Source: Xiphydria camelus
Lineage: Eukaryota > Arthropoda > Insecta > Hymenoptera > Xiphydriidae
Reading direction: 5' to 3'
Length of the DNA stretch: 64,000 nucleotides
Assembly: GCA_963678675.1 (NCBI GenBank)
Contig: OY783198.1
Coordinates: 27,018,684-27,082,683 of the forward strand
Both the position numbers and the translations under genes were made by a program. Below the pieces are notes generated by a model, which did not search any database, was not told where the DNA came from, and saw nothing but the letters and a program-made list of their open reading frames with translations. Shown one piece after another: positions 11,938-25,438 of the stretch. Position 1 is the first letter of the stretch. The number at the start of each line of letters is the position of its first letter.

Positions 11938-14040
11938 GTTCTCTTCATCGCATCAGCCGTATCGAGCGTCTGCAGGCGTTGGATTTATCGTCGGCTTCCT
12001 TTTCTCTTCCGCCCCGACGATTTTTACCAGGTAGTCGACACTCGCGCGTCGGATGGCTGTGAGTTTTAAATTACATTCTCGTCACGTGCGCCGCGCGAGA
12101 AGGCGCGCGCGCCGTCCTTTCCTCGGAGAGCGGCTTTCAACCCTTTCGACGCTTTTGTGTCGACGCCGCTTCCCCGAGGAATCGAATTCAAATGAAAATC
12201 TCCGTCCCGGCCATCGTTGAACGGCTCGCGTTACTGTGCATCTAGGCGAGGAGAAAGAAATAGAAGGAAGTGGTTCGAAGAGACAGAAGTGGATCACTGG
12301 CCAATATTTCTGACCAATTATCATTCCATCGCCTTTTTTTATTCCAGATTCGAAAAATGTGGGCAAAATTATCTACACTGTTTTTTCATTTTTCATTTTC
12401 GACTTTATCTAAGCTGGAAAACGACATTTTGAAATGCAGCTACATCATCGTGCCGTGAGTCTATCTCTTTCGCACTCGCAACTTAGCATAAGTGCGTCTC
12501 TCTGGTGTTTCGATGACGTCACGATGTTGTAGAGAGATTTGCATTTATAACTCGGCGAATAATTATTTTCTTCGGATATTTTCTTTTTCATGTGATATCG
12601 AATATACGAGTATACCTATGCAGATTACAAATTAAATTTTGAAATATGAATATTTCTTTGAGAGACTTAAAGACCGAATTGACGAAGAACTGAAAGGGAA
12701 AGGGGGGAGCGGTGGTGCCCCGTGCCACCCATTGAACTCTCGGTATTGGCTCCGCCGTCGCATCAGATTCCGTTCAAAGGCTCACACGAGCGTGTATATC
12801 CGCCACACACGAAACCTCGACCTTCGCCTTTCACGGGCGAGGCGCGCTACGTTCTACGCGCGCGATCTTCGCGCGACGCATTCCCCGGCGCGCGCCAGAT
12901 GGCGGTACCGCTGCCTCCGGAACGCCTGGTGTTCTCCGGTCCCCGGAGAACGGATGTGCGGCGAGTTTGCCCATCGAGCAGTCGATTCGCCAGTTCGACG
13001 CGCCGCGCTCTTGCTTCGATTTAGTCTCGCGGTCGACACAACTGGCGCGCTCCATGAAGTTTTCTCCGTACGTCGAGTAACGAAGGGCTGCTGACAGCTC
13101 CCGCTCCGAGGCGTGCGACGTTTCCCTTCCTGACGGTGAGCAGATAAGAGTATGTACATCTCTTCGCGAGTAATTCCGGCTCGCGTCGCGGGAGCGAGGC
13201 GGAATAATTCGGGGAGGAATTAAGGTTACGCTTCCGCGTTGCCGTTCGAAAGTTAAATGATTACTCGACGGTCGACGACAATTTTGACCTTCCGCGCGGT
13301 GCGACGGTTGCCAAAAGTGGGTTTCGAGGAAGAGAAAGAGAGAAATGACGATGTGATTAAGAGTCATTTTGCGACGTGACCCGGTTGCTCGTTGGATTCT
13401 TACCAAAATTGTTATCCGCTGCGGTATACCGGTATTTGGTCTTCTCCGCGGAGAATTTCCCTTATCTCCCGCAGCAATATTTTCCGAGCGACGTAAATTC
13501 ACGAGAAGGTACGTGTAATTATACGATTTTCTCTCGCGCTTCTCGGAGGCGACAACGCGCGATTCTGCTCGCCGCGTTATCTTCTGTGTGCACGCGTGTA
13601 TTGAGGAAAAGAAACCACCCGAGTCGAACGAGAAACTATTTAGGCGCGCGTGTAAATTACCTATTCAACTATTTATTTTCCTCGATCGGAAGATCTTTCG
13701 TCCTTATCCGTATCGACTTCCCGTCGCCGATCCGGTTCGGATTTCCGTCGTGTCACCATCGGCTCGTCGTGCCTGTAAGTCCGAACGTACGCGAGTAAAA
13801 TTACGCATTACATCACGAGAATTCTGCATACGATTGCCGCTGCACTACGCTGCAGTCATCACTCGATTAGCGCCGAGATTCGCGTCTAATGGTTACCTAT
13901 GCGCGAGGCGCTCCACGGCGATCGTTGCTTCGATTTTTAAGTTATCATTTAACGATTCACCAATTTCATAAACTTTTTAAACAAAATTGCTTAAATAAAT
14001 TTCACTCTCATTAAATAAGCCCTCTCTATCGGAACGGTAC

Positions 14041-14338
14041 ATACACTGAGAAGAAAATGTGGTAGATTTGACTAATTAGCTGTCACAGGCAGGGGAACGC
14101 AGACTTAGTTAATTGATCTTGTTTAACTTTGGTGATCAGACGAAAACCAGTGTGTTCAGCATGGTATGGCCGTTGCCCCAGTTACTTGAACCAATAATTT
14201 GCTAGACTTGACTACAGCTTGTTTTCATCACACTATTTTTAATCGTTATAACCAAATTATTTCATTGAAGTAACTAAATCGGTTCCCCCGCCCATGACCG
14301 CCAATTTAGTCAAATCTACTATTTTTTTCTCCGTGTAT
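14041..14338. mobile_element. MITE-like element, about 300 bp, TIR with GTAGATTTGACT core
   Basis: The left end (ATACACTGAGAAGAAAATGT then GGTAGATTTGACTAA) is the inverse of the right end (TTAGTCAAATCTACTA then TTTTTTTCTCCGTGTAT). The terminal ACACxGAGAAAAA motif is shared with other elements in this window. No coding capacity. Confidence 0.75.
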
Positions 14339-16494
14339 AAATGTTAAATATTCGTTTCGCTCGAGCTACCGTTTTTATCGCGGTTACCGGTATAAGCCCC
14401 CATTGACCTTGACGAGATGATTTGGATGGACGACGGAAAGCATTTTTAATCCGCGTTGTCGGCGCACTATCACTACGGGCGAACTATCGCGCCGGTATAC
14501 ATTTGCGCGCGTGCTCGCTTATCTCTGTCGATCTCGACAGAGTCGTACGGCGTGTTTATGCAGCAGGTTTAATCCTAATTTTAGTCTTAATTGCAATTTA
14601 GCTCGTCGCGATTGCCTCAAATTGACTTGGACGTATATTTTTTAGTTGAATTTTCATTAGAACCGAAGTTTCGGTTGGAGTAATTAGCTAAATTAATTAT
14701 TAGCTTTGAACGAAGTGCTATGGTACAGGAAATAGAGATTCTTTAGAATAACGTGTAATAAATACTTATTTCCCGTTCCACTCGTTATATATCTATGATC
14801 TACAGTTTTAGTTCCAACGACACGTCATCTATATTCTAATGCAGTACATTTTCCTATGAATGCAATTCTTGCAACGATCTCGTGCATCGTCTCGCGCTGC
14901 GTCCTTGCGCACATTCCTGCGCTGCCACTCAGTAACGCTTATCGCATCTAGCGAAATCTCATGAGCTTCGACGAGAAGTTGAGACATACGAGAAAACGAG
15001 ACATTCGGGCATTTGAATTTGGCTGCACGGAGTTTCTAAAAATGCCGGGAGAAAACGTGCGGATGCAAGAAATCGCGCTTAGATAAGTGAGGGAAAGGTG
15101 CTCTGGGTTATCGCCTTTACATCTACGCTAGATGGTGGATGTATGTACAGTGGCGCGTTACGTAAAAGATATGTGGATTGTTAGCGCATACGCGTCCCTC
15201 TGCAAGAATGAATGTAATGGGTAACCTTGAGCTTCGCGGAGTCTGCATCAGGAAAGGGCTGGTGAGTGCGACTGTACGAGTAGTCGCAAAATAATAGGGT
15301 AATAGGCGGTGCGATTCTATTCGATTGTTTACCATTTTTTTTAAGTGTCTTGAAATGTCTAAATTTGAGATTTTATTAATTTTTTAACACCTACATATGA
15401 CTTATAAAAAACAATAGGCAAATTCCATGAAGAATGTTTATCTTGCTATATAAATTTACTGAAAAAAGGAGAGATTTTTTCAATTGAAATTCATTTTTCC
15501 ACTGGAACAACACATTGACGACATATTTTATTTATAACTCGTAATCGCGTGCCTCTGACACTTATATGTACATGTATGTACGCACGTTATCGGTAATGGT
15601 TTCGCGCGCAACGAACGAGCTTCGAATACGTGCGTGAGAACTCGAATGGCAAAAATCGGAGCGATTCTCACTGCTCGCGATGCAACCCGGTGAGAAAGTT
15701 TCTCCGGGCAGAATTTTCGTGATGAGGACGTGCGTGCGCGTGGGTACCACGCTCGAGTTACGTAAGTCAATCGACGGGAATGCAGATTGCGCAATAACGA
15801 TTACGAACCAATCACCCTTATCTAGGATCGTCCAGAAGAATCACAGCACCGCGTTCGGTGCAATCGCCTTCCTTCTCACAAAATCTCCTCTTCTGTAGTT
15901 TTTAATATACATACACATAAAACGAGATTAAAATCTTAAAGGTACTTTCAGATTTATATCTCAATCCCTATATCGATCGAGTCGGATAAGAGACCCGATA
16001 AGGATTGCTTCCGATCATTATCGGCTACTCTCGTGATCCGCTTATCGCTCGTCCAGCTTCTCCACCACAATATTTACGTTTCTCGCTCCGTTCGTTTCTC
16101 CCCGTCGCAATTCTTGCGAAAGCGGAAATTCTCGAATTTTCTTAAATTATTTAACCGCCTCGTTTACGGGGGAAAAATTAAGTCCACGTGGGACGGCGAA
16201 TACCAGCGTCGCTCTAGCGACGTCGAAACGTGTTAATGGGCGCGGATCCGCGTTAACTCTTAGGCACTCGTCCACACCGAGATGGGGCGAGGCGAGGCGT
16301 AACGTGTGGGGATCATAGATGATTGCAAATTGCCCGCAATTGGCAGGAAGTCGGGGGGGCACCGTTTGTGCGCCCCCTCGCGCTCGCTTCCAACGTTCGA
16401 CGGTCCTCGCGTGGTCTGGCCTCTTTTTTTTTTTATTTTTTCGCGAAACAAATCCGCGTTTTGAACGAGCAATTGCGACTTAATCTACATTTCT

Positions 16495-16915
16495 CAGGTG
16501 GATAATAAACCGCATAGGTGCAAGAATATGTATCGAGAAAAAAAATGATTCGATCGAAATGATAAACATGCTTTCGATCTATTAATAATCTCCAACTGAC
16601 CTCAAATTTATTTATACTATATTCCAGTGACATTTATTCAATTTGAAAAAATATCATCAATTTTTCTCAGCTGGTCAACAAACTGTATAGGTGTAAAAAT
16701 CTATATTGAGCAAAAAGGATGAGTCGATTTATACAATTTGCGAAAATATCATCTGTTTTTCTTAGCTGAAGAAGAAGCCGTGAAAATCTATATCGAGAAA
16801 AAAAATGAATCGATTCAAATGATAAACGAGCTTTCGATCTACCTCATCTCCAAGTGACCTCAAATTTATTTATACTACATTCGAGTGACATTTATTCAAT
16901 TCGCAAAATTATTCA
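16495..16915 (+). repeat. Direct tandem repeat, three unequal units
   Basis: Units begin at about 16495, 16668 and 16761 with CTCAGxTGG/CTTAGCTGA. They share AAAATCTATATxGAG, TGATAAACxxGCTTTCGATC, CAAATTTATTTATACTA and GTGACATTTATTCAATT. The middle unit lacks the central part. It lies in an AT-rich, non-coding stretch. Confidence 0.65.
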
Positions 16916-18401
16916 CCCAATTGAATAAGATTTTTTCCTTCAAAAAATCCGCAAATAACACCGCGATTCAATAACACCGAATAGCAATTACCACTAACGG
17001 GATCAAGCAAATACGAGGATACCAAATAATCATCATCGTCGGCCCGACAGTCTGCACGCTTTTTATCCACGCACACTCTGGTGAACAGTTTAACTCTCCT
17101 CGTGTACGTAGGTCTCATCGCTCTACATATATACGCGTACGTCGTACGTGTGATGACGGAAACGCGTGCGTAATCCGGCGGAGTAGTCGCCGCGGAGCAC
17201 CGCGCAATGTTAACACACACACGCGGCCAGATATTGCGCACAAACGCATACGCACCGCGTACGATAAGGCGAACCAATACGGCTGAAATCGTTGATAAGC
17301 GCTCTCGAGTAGCGTGGAAATAAAGTGGTAGCTGTTTTTCGCGCATCTCGTCGAGAAAAGGTCGTCGCGAAATTTTGTGATCTATTCGCTCGAAGGAAAG
17401 GAGGAAGTGTCGCGGGAAAGGATGGTCGAAAAAAGCGCGGACGCGCGCGCGCGCGCCTCCATGCATATGTATATCGGCATTCCACGTGATGTGTGTGGTG
17501 CGTAGGTATATACATACATATTTCGTAACCAGCGACACGCGCTTTTTACCGGCTTCCCGCTTCCATCGAACCGTTAAACCCCGTCGAGCGTTTCCCGCCA
17601 TCGTCAATGTTACAGGTTACTGTTACACCGAACTCGGGCGATTATGAGCGAATTTTGCGGAAATGAACCACGGCGAAGCGACGTTACGGAGGATTTAGGG
17701 GAGGGTACTGCAATTATGTACTTTTGGTACGGTGCGACGAGTTTTGTTCGAGGTCTAGCAGTTCTCGTAATTAATTACACAGACGACTGCTGAAATTACA
17801 CCGCAGAGAGGCTTTGTGTGCTCGTGTGTGTAATTGTCTCGCGACTCTCTTAACTGTAAATGAACGGGGGGGAGAGAGGGGGCGGATCAGAGAAATTAGC
17901 GGGGACAATAAAAAGCAGGTTTGAAAAACGGTTCTATTATTTTTGAAAGAGGAGCTACGGAAGATTATACAGAGCAGTCTGATCGTGAAACAGACATTTG
18001 CGATTATTATATGGATTGGTATTCATTGTCGTAGCTATAAAAAATACTATTCAAATTTCGATTAATAAAAAGCTTCTACGAGACTCAGCCCGATTTGTAT
18101 TCATCGCTGCATCGACTCCCGATAAAATCTCTTCTCCAACGGCTTTCTTCCGTACAGTCGGACTCCCCAAGGTGTCCCCATTCGGGGACTCCCCGTGAAT
18201 TCTCTCACGGGTATAAGAAATCGCATACCCCTGCGCGATCAACATCCACACAACTCCGTAACACGAACACCCGGTAGCTCTCTCCGACTCACATTCCGTC
18301 GGAGACATTCTTCCACGCCTTTCGAAACAATTGACACGTACCCGCGTCGCCGGTCACATCTTCATTGCGTTACACCTACCGCCGCACATCTTATAGGTAT
18401 G

Positions 18402-18633
18402 CGTACATTTATTCCCGGCGTCACACGGATTCTGTCACTGGTAACTTTTTCAGATGTCATTTTTTTGACGTACCAACCAATGATCAATCAATTCTCATGC
18501 CTTCATTAACCAGAACAACAACTGCCGTAGCTAACGAGAGAGCATAAGAAATAATCGTTCATTGGCTGGTATTTAAAAATGACATATTAAAGAGTCACCA
18601 GAGACAGAATCCGCGCCGCCGGAATTACATTCT
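18402..18633. mobile_element. MITE-like element with about 75-bp imperfect inverted arms
   Basis: Left arm text CACACGGATTCTGTCACTGG, then ATGTCATTTTTTTGACGTACCAACCAATGA, is mirrored on the right by TTCATTGGCTGGTATTTAAA, AATGACATATTA and CCAGAGACAGAATCCGCG. It lies about 1.4 kb upstream of the tetraspanin start codon. Confidence 0.65.
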
Positions 18634-19987
18634 TCAGGTCCACCTGTGAATCCCTCCACGCGAGCAATACAAAGCGAACGCCGCAACCCTCTAACGCGTT
18701 CGAAGCGCGGCTCCCGCTCGCCCCCGACTGTCACGGAGTCATCGAGTCATCCGGTTCTCCCTCTTCGATTGCGCGCGGTGCATCGGCACCCTGGATTTTC
18801 CCGCGTAGGCCTGATCCCCACCTCACGGCGGTCCCGTCTTCCGTCTCGCTTCTCTTCCTCTTCTTCTTTCCCCCTCTCCTTCTTTTCCTACCGCGGCAGC
18901 CGCGTAGGTGAGACCGCGGGACCGTGGCTACGATGTCCCGTTAGGGGACCTAGAAGGCCCACCGGTCGACGCGTCACGGCGACCGACTGACTGGTCCCGC
19001 GCCGCCACTTCAAAACAGTTCTTCGCGCCGAGTAGTCCGCGTGACCCACGCCCGCGCCGTGAAGCGTTGTCGCGACGTCAACACGCTCGCGCGACGTACA
19101 CGTTTGACCGAAAATCGGTCACGTGCGAACGACGACGACGACGGGATGATGCCGTCGACGCGATGTCACGCGCGATGAGCGGCTTCCCGCTGGCGACGTC
19201 GGGCGTGCTTTGAGGAAGTGAGTTTCGTTCCGTCGAACGTCCCTTCGACTTCCTGCGTAGCCGAAGAAAGTGGATCGGCTTTGTCGGGCGCGCTTTTATC
19301 GTTCGTTGGGTCCGGTCGTTCTTTCGCTCCTGATGGTGCGACGTGTTGTGGATGAGAATGTATCCGGGCACCGGTTCGTTTTTGTCGTGTTAGTATAACG
19401 TTGAAAATGTCGAGGGTGATTTATTCCGGTGTATTGCTCCGTCGATGAGAGAGGCAAATTGGTTCCTAGGCTACTAGTGCTCGTCTGTTCGGTCAAGGAC
19501 CAATTCAAATGCCTCACGGTGGCCGACGCTCGTGATACAAACAGACCCATATAAGTATAAGTAGGGAAGATTGGGCCACACAACGAAACATTTCACTCGA
19601 CCCTTACACACCATTATTTATCGCGTCGATGAAGAGATTTAGTCCTACATATGAGTTCTTTTATCCCTTTACTGTGTACGATCAGACACTGAGATTGTGT
19701 GGCCCTTCGTTATCACGATCGGCAATGGTATCGAGGGGCCAACCGAAATGTCTTATCGTGTATCATGTATAACAACATGTTACATAAGAATTACATAATT
19801 CAGTGAACAATAGTAAATATCTGATACGAGTAACATCCAACGAATACGTATGATTTAATTGTCAAAACATCCCTTCGAGATCAGTATAACAAAATTTTTT
19901 TCATCCGTTTCAGGAAACCCAAAGACGGCGTAACCGGGGGAACTTCGATTTCTGACGCGAGTGAGAGAACGCCTCGAGGACCCGATA

Positions 19988-22900
19988 ATGGGTCGCACGG
20001 GATACACGTGCATCAGGCACGTCTTCTGCTCCCTCAACGTTCTCGTCTGGGTTCGTAGCCTCTGATACCCGTGAAAGTATCATATCCGTCTGATCCCACG
20101 CGCGAGTAGCCGCGGAAGTATTTCGTAGAGCGCGTACACACAATGATTCTCTCTGAGCGACGCGGACACGGACGTCGTTATTCGTGCGTATGCATCGTCA
20201 ATCGGATCGAATGATTCCTATGGATTTCTCGACGATGAGGGCAGTCCCGTTCGTAGACGCGCGGCGCGTGAAAAAATAAGTACTCCGGAAAACAAAACAC
20301 GTCACTAGTGCGAAAAGGTCGTATGCGCCAAAAAATGCCTTTATAAAGCCAAAAGAGCGTATACATTGTTTTCATTCACTCAAATTTGCCTAAATATGAA
20401 TAGATAAAGTGAAAGAAAAATTTGGAAACTTAAAAGCAAGAGGGCGTATATAATTTTTCAAATTTTTGTTTTACCACTTGTGGACCAGTTTCACGTATTT
20501 CTATCATCTACGAGAACAAATTTGTTTTTATAAAGTAAAGTGGTATATGCGACTTTATCAACGCGAAAAAATTAACGCAACGACGATGACGCTCCACGCG
20601 AAATTCGGATTGATTCCCGATCAAAGGCATACCCGAGAGCCGAGTAAAAATAGTTTCGGCGGAACGACTCTCCGCGATCGTTTCGTTCATCTCGTTCCGG
20701 TCCATCGTGGATTAAAAATAAGCGTCATCGAAGGTCGGATTCTCGCGCGCATACACGATACATACATGCAGCGGATCCGCGGAGTACGGAGTGCCGAGAA
20801 AGAACTTGTCGACGCTTACAACCGCGAGGATGTATTTATAGACACGCCATAGAATCATTTCTCTCTATTGAACGTCTATCGAAGGCGAGCACAGTGCGCT
20901 TCTTAAATAGGCCGTTGAACCTCGTCACTCGGACGTGTATACGATGCGTCAAAGTGAACGTCCAACCGACGTACTTCCAGTACGAGCGTCCCTTCTCACG
21001 ATGCACGAGCACGTATACACGATTACACGCGCACGAATATAACAGTATTCAATTCGACCCTCGTTCCGCGTTTCAATTCCTACGACAGGCGGTGCGACCC
21101 CCGGATACCGAGAGAAATGATTATCGATGCCAAAAAAAAAAATGTTTTTTTCAATCAAAAACATGATATAATTCCAGGATCACGATTTCTTCGTGTAAGA
21201 AAATATTTGACGGGCTCGAGTTATAGTTTTTATCGAACAGAAAGAATTTCTCGTTTCAACGAAGATATTATTGAATCGAGAAAATAAACTCTTCGGCCGT
21301 GAATCTGTATTCTTAAGAATTTGTAAGACCATACGTTCTTGATTCAAGGCATATTATGATCTTTGACACTAGCAATTATTTCTGTCGGTATATAAGATTC
21401 GTAACAAAATAATTGCAAAGTACTTACTGAATATCTCTGAATATATGAAAAAGACGGTCAATAATTCGCGATACTTCGACCGATTCTTCATTCAAGACAT
21501 ATTTTTTTTGATACTGTCAATTATTTCTCTTAGTGTAGTAGTACGTTGCGAGTCTATAGCGTCTCGCTTTCCGCATACATATCACGGATTCGCGTCGAGG
21601 GGGACGCGCGGCCGCGACTCGTCAGCTCGGGGGATGGGGGGGGGGGATTAATAGATTTCTTTATTCCAACCAGTTCCATCGAGTCCTGTAACAAGGCCAT
21701 CGCGGTTAATCATAGCGTGCGCGCACCGCTCGCTCGCGATGCTAAATTACCAATAAGGTTGTTATCCTACCGCGCGGTTAACCGCTGCTGGGCGCGATTG
21801 AACGATGGGTAAGCTCGAACGCGACCTACTGACTCGCCTACCGCGAGTACTGACCGAGGAGAAGTGTGGAAATGTCGTTTTTGCCGGCATATGTGCGTAC
21901 GCGTTTGATACGTATGCCACGCCTGTCTGTAATCAAACGCGTACACTGAGAAAAATAATTGTCAGCTTCAAAAAAATGTTTTTAAAAATCAAAAATATAT
22001 GATCTTACAAATTTCTTAGGATACAGATTCTTGATCGAAGAATATACGTATATCTTTGATTGAAGAATACCGTCGTGGAAACAAGAAATTCTTTCTGTGT
22101 AAAAAAAAAACATAATTACTCAAGCCTATCAAATATTTTCTTGCGCGAAAAAAAAAACATAATGTGATCTTAAATATATATGTATAATAGTTTTCATTAA
22201 AAAAAATAAATAAATATTTTAAAAAATTGGCACCAGCAATTATTTCTCTGAGTGTATCTCGCCAATCCAGATTACTGCGGTAGCCCGTGATTCGCGGACG
22301 GATCGACGTAAAAAGAAAGCGGTACGACTGCCGTAATCTGATTTCCGGTTTGGGGTATTTGCGTTCGCGCCAACGCTCGCATATAGGAAGCGTTATAGTA
22401 GCGGCTATACATATAGCCATTGACACGTCTCGACGGTTTACGATGAGAATTGGAAATGTTGTTTAGCCACTCGTCGAGGCATCTGGCTGTGAACGCACAC
22501 GTATGCGTTACACGTCCGTGTATAGGCAAATGTAGACATCGAATCCAGATTACAGCTGTATTCGTGGGTAGATCGAGCTAAGAAAAAGGTGGCACTGACC
22601 TAGGATGGGAATTACAGTTATCGGCGAGCGTATCGCGGCGCTGAATATTCATTTCCGCGGTTGCAGTAAACAAATCTTTCTCCCGTTGTCTCGGTCGATC
22701 GACACGGCACGGTGTCCCACAAAGTGACCCCTAGAAACCAGGAAGAACCGCGCGAATGCTCGGCACGAGCGCTGAAACAACGGCGCGATCGGGCCATAAG
22801 TAGGGTAACTTGTATAGGTATATAAAATGCGAGAGTGTGCGAGAAATTCGCGTCGAGCGGGAACAATGCAATTTCACGCCGTTCCGTTTTGCGCCTGAAA

Positions 22901-25438
22901 AGTGTAACGAGCGTCTACTCGCGCGTAGGTACTTGGGCTTTGTTTAGACTTATAAAAAGTGCTTGGAATATCAAACGAGAGTCGGAGTTAGCTTCACCCT
23001 ATTTCGTGGTCGTCACCTCCCTTTGGGGTGCATGGTCGTGATAAATCACTTCTAATGGATAGGATGTAGCGAATATTCTCTCCGCTTCTCTCTCTCTCTC
23101 ACTCTCTCTATTTCTCTCTTTACTCCCCATTCGTTTTATCGTCTCACGCGTCATACGTTTGCGTACTCGAACGACGCGCAATAATCGAGTGTACATAACT
23201 CGCACGTATATAGGGCAAATGCGTTAACGCTGTTATACGTATACGCTGAAAAAAAAAATTTACTACATTCCGTCATCGGTGAGGTTTAATACGGCGAACC
23301 TCACGATGTGATTGTTTCGTGTAGCTGTTCATTTGCTTCAGCTTCGAATTGGTTGCTTCGATTCTATTTTTTTTCCTTACACTCTTATACCTACATCGTG
23401 AACAATTGCACCGTGAGAGATTCGCCGTATTTAACTTCACCAATGGTTGAAGAGAGCAGATTATTTTTCACTGTATAGAAGGATGTAAAGCAACGAAATA
23501 GGAGATGCAAATCAAACATTCGAGACGTTTTCGAGATTAATTGAGGGGATGAGAAGCCAAGGGGTCTAAGTAGAAAAACAAGCTTTCCGAGATAATCTAC
23601 ATTAAAGTATTTTTGTTCTTTAAAAATACCTGCAATTCCTTTGCCTCAAGTGTATAAGCTGTATGTGAATTATTCATATAGCTTATACACTTGAGGCAAA
23701 GGAATTGCAGGTATTTTTCAAGAACAAAAATACTTTAATGTATCCCCCCTCAATTGTATTCAAGGAAAAGTAAATTCCAATCGCTCACGTTTGACCCGAA
23801 TTTATTTAAACAATCCGGGCGCACCGTATTGCAAAATAATTCGTCACCGAGTCGCGATAGCTACGCCGGTTCCCGTCGGTGCCAGCCGTGACGTTTGAAT
23901 TATTTATCGGCTTTCACGCTCGCTGCACGAAAGGTAATAAATATTTAATCGACACTCTCGCGACTTACAGTTATGCGCTTGCGGAATTTTGGGGGCCGGA
24001 CTCTGGTTACGGTTGGCTTACTCGGGCTACACCACTCTGGTGCCGCAGTACAGCTTCGCCTCGGCCGATTCGCTCCTCCTCGCCGCCGGATGCGTCACCT
24101 TCGTCGTCGCCTTCTTCGGCTGCTGCGGCGCCTGGTTCCAATCCAGATGTATGCTCATCACGGTTGGTATCTCGTTTTTTCCCCCTCCCACTTTACGCAG
24201 CGCGCGTTAAAGTGCGTACGAATTATAAAATGGAATCACGTGAGCCTGATTTAATTAACTTTATTCGATGCCAACGATCCGCTTCCCCGATTTCAGTACT
24301 TCAGCCTGGTGATCCTCATGTTCCTGGCTGAGTTCATGCTGGGCACCCTAGCCTTCGTCTTCCGAGAACACCTCGCCCGGAGTCTGAAGGACGAGCTGCT
24401 CTTCGGCATCCAGAAGCACTACAACGTGACCCGGGAGCCCGGGACTCTCCCCGCTGTTTGGGACCACATACACACGGAGGTGATACATTTTCTCCGTCAG
24501 ACTCCCCGCTGCTTTCTCCGTTCGCGCGGACGTCGAACGCTCGAAGGATCGTCGGGGAACTTCGCCCAGTCATGGAGACTTCCTGCGCGCGAACCCGGGA
24601 ACCAGGGTTACGTCAATCCGCCCGGTTTCCGTCGAAAGAACGAAACTCGTCGTTCCAGATTCACAGTCGCGAGCAGCGGCGCGTGCTCGTTTCAAAATCT
24701 GGTCTCGGAGCGGCGTTCCGTTTTCGACATTATTTTTTCTCTCGCATCTCGCGCGACCCAGAGAATTATAATCGTATCGACAGAGCGCGTTGCGCTTCGT
24801 ATCACGCGTGACAGTGAGCGTTAAGATCGAGCGTTGATTAATTTTGCCGCAGTGCGGAAGTGACGTTTGGAAAAGCGACGAACGGATTGGTCAGCGCGGG
24901 CGAAGCCCTCTTCGAAGCGCCTCGTCTGCAGCTGTCGTGATACTTCTGTGTAATTTCGATTCCGTGGTTGCCCTTCCACAGGCGCGGCATTACTACTAAC
25001 CGCGCCTAATGGAAGGCAACCGCGAAACGAATTTACTGCGCATTAAAAGGCGTACCCTCTCTGCATACGGGGAATACAAATAACGAAGGAACCTCTTCTT
25101 TTCAGTTCCACTGTTGCGGAGTGCGCGACTACACCGACTGGTTCCAAATCGACGCGTGGCCCTCGGAGGACCGCGTTCCGGATTCCTGCTGCATCAAGCG
25201 CGAGCGTTACTGCGGTCGTCTCGATCCCGAGGGGCGAAACAAGGACCTGTGGAACAAGGACGGGTGCGCGTCGGCCATCCAGATGTGGATGATCACGAGA
25301 CTCCACGTGGTGGGCACCGTGGGCCTCGTGGTCGCCTTTCTTCAGCTCTTCGGTCTGGTGTCCAGCATGATCCTCTTCTGCACGGTCAGGCAGAAGCGGT
25401 CGTCGCACACGTACAAAAGCTACGACACGACCACCTAG
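19988..25438 (+). CDS. Tetraspanin (4 exons, 256 residues)
   Basis: Exons 19988-20050, 23971-24162, 24297-24479 and 25106-25438 all join in phase 0. The protein has four membrane helices: residues about 12-36 (reading across the first junction as NVLVW then LCACGILGAG), 55-76, 86-108 and 213-238. The large extracellular loop carries the diagnostic CCG motif (C149 C150 G151), the PDSCC motif (C174, C175) and further Cys at 182 and 200, giving six loop cysteines. It also has an N-glycosylation sequon NVT at 128. GCC-type cysteines next to the helices are typical palmitoylation sites. Length matches the family (about 220-300). Tetraspanins organise membrane microdomains with integrins and other receptors. 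The start exon codes only 21 residues and is separated by a 3.9 kb intron, but MGRTGYTCIRHVFCSLN is a typical tetraspanin N-terminus. It resembles insect Tsp5D-type proteins; orthology is not claimed. Confidence 0.92.
21942..22256. mobile_element. MITE-like element with TACACTGAGAAAAATAATTG ends
   Basis: The left end TACACTGAGAAAAATAATTG is inverted at the right end as CAATTATTTCTCTGAGTGTA. The interior is very AT-rich with poly-A runs. The terminal motif recalls the elements at 14041 and 33492. Confidence 0.7.
23240..23477. mobile_element. MITE-like element with long inverted arms (about 65 bp)
   Basis: Left arm TATACGCTGAAAAAA..., then CATCGGTGAGGTTTAATACG and GCGAACCTCACG. Right arm, inverted: CGTGAGAGATTCGCCGTATT, then TAACTTCACCAATGG and TTTTTCACTGTATA. 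Located in tetraspanin intron 1. Confidence 0.65.
23599..23741. repeat. Near-perfect long hairpin (arms about 62 nt)
   Basis: The left arm begins ACATTAAAGTATTTTTGTTC and ends at about 23660 with TGTATAAGCT. The right arm, from about 23681 to 23741, is its reverse complement with very few mismatches (AGCTTATACACTTGAGGCAA ... CTTTAATGT). The loop is about 20 nt. There is no obvious target duplication. It may be a foldback MITE or a hairpin-RNA source inside tetraspanin intron 1. Confidence 0.8.

Larger units (their letters stand above)
11938..19987. other. Long gene-poor region upstream of the tetraspanin
   Basis: I find no exon supported by splice sites plus recognisable protein in about 8 kb. 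Open frames up to 232 codons (for example on the minus strand at 16909-17607 and 12831-13502) are Arg/Ser-rich and look like chance. The region holds inverted-repeat elements at 14041 and 18402 and a direct repeat array at 16495. Its right end probably contains the promoter and leader of the tetraspanin gene, but I cannot place the transcription start. Confidence 0.5.
20051..23970 (+). other. Tetraspanin intron 1 with several repeat elements
   Basis: This intron starts GTTCGT and ends TTACAG. It contains inverted-repeat elements at 21942-22256 and 23240-23477 and a long hairpin at 23599-23741. A more decayed relative of the first element seems to lie around 21115-21540. No nested gene is supported. 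Confidence 0.65.

Noticed and set aside
12831..13502. 223-codon minus-strand frame
   Set aside because: Overlaps equally long plus-strand frames in GC-rich DNA, is rich in Arg, and lacks splice or domain support.
16909..17607. 232-codon minus-strand frame
   Set aside because: Random-like composition, starts in a tandem repeat flank, no recognisable motif.
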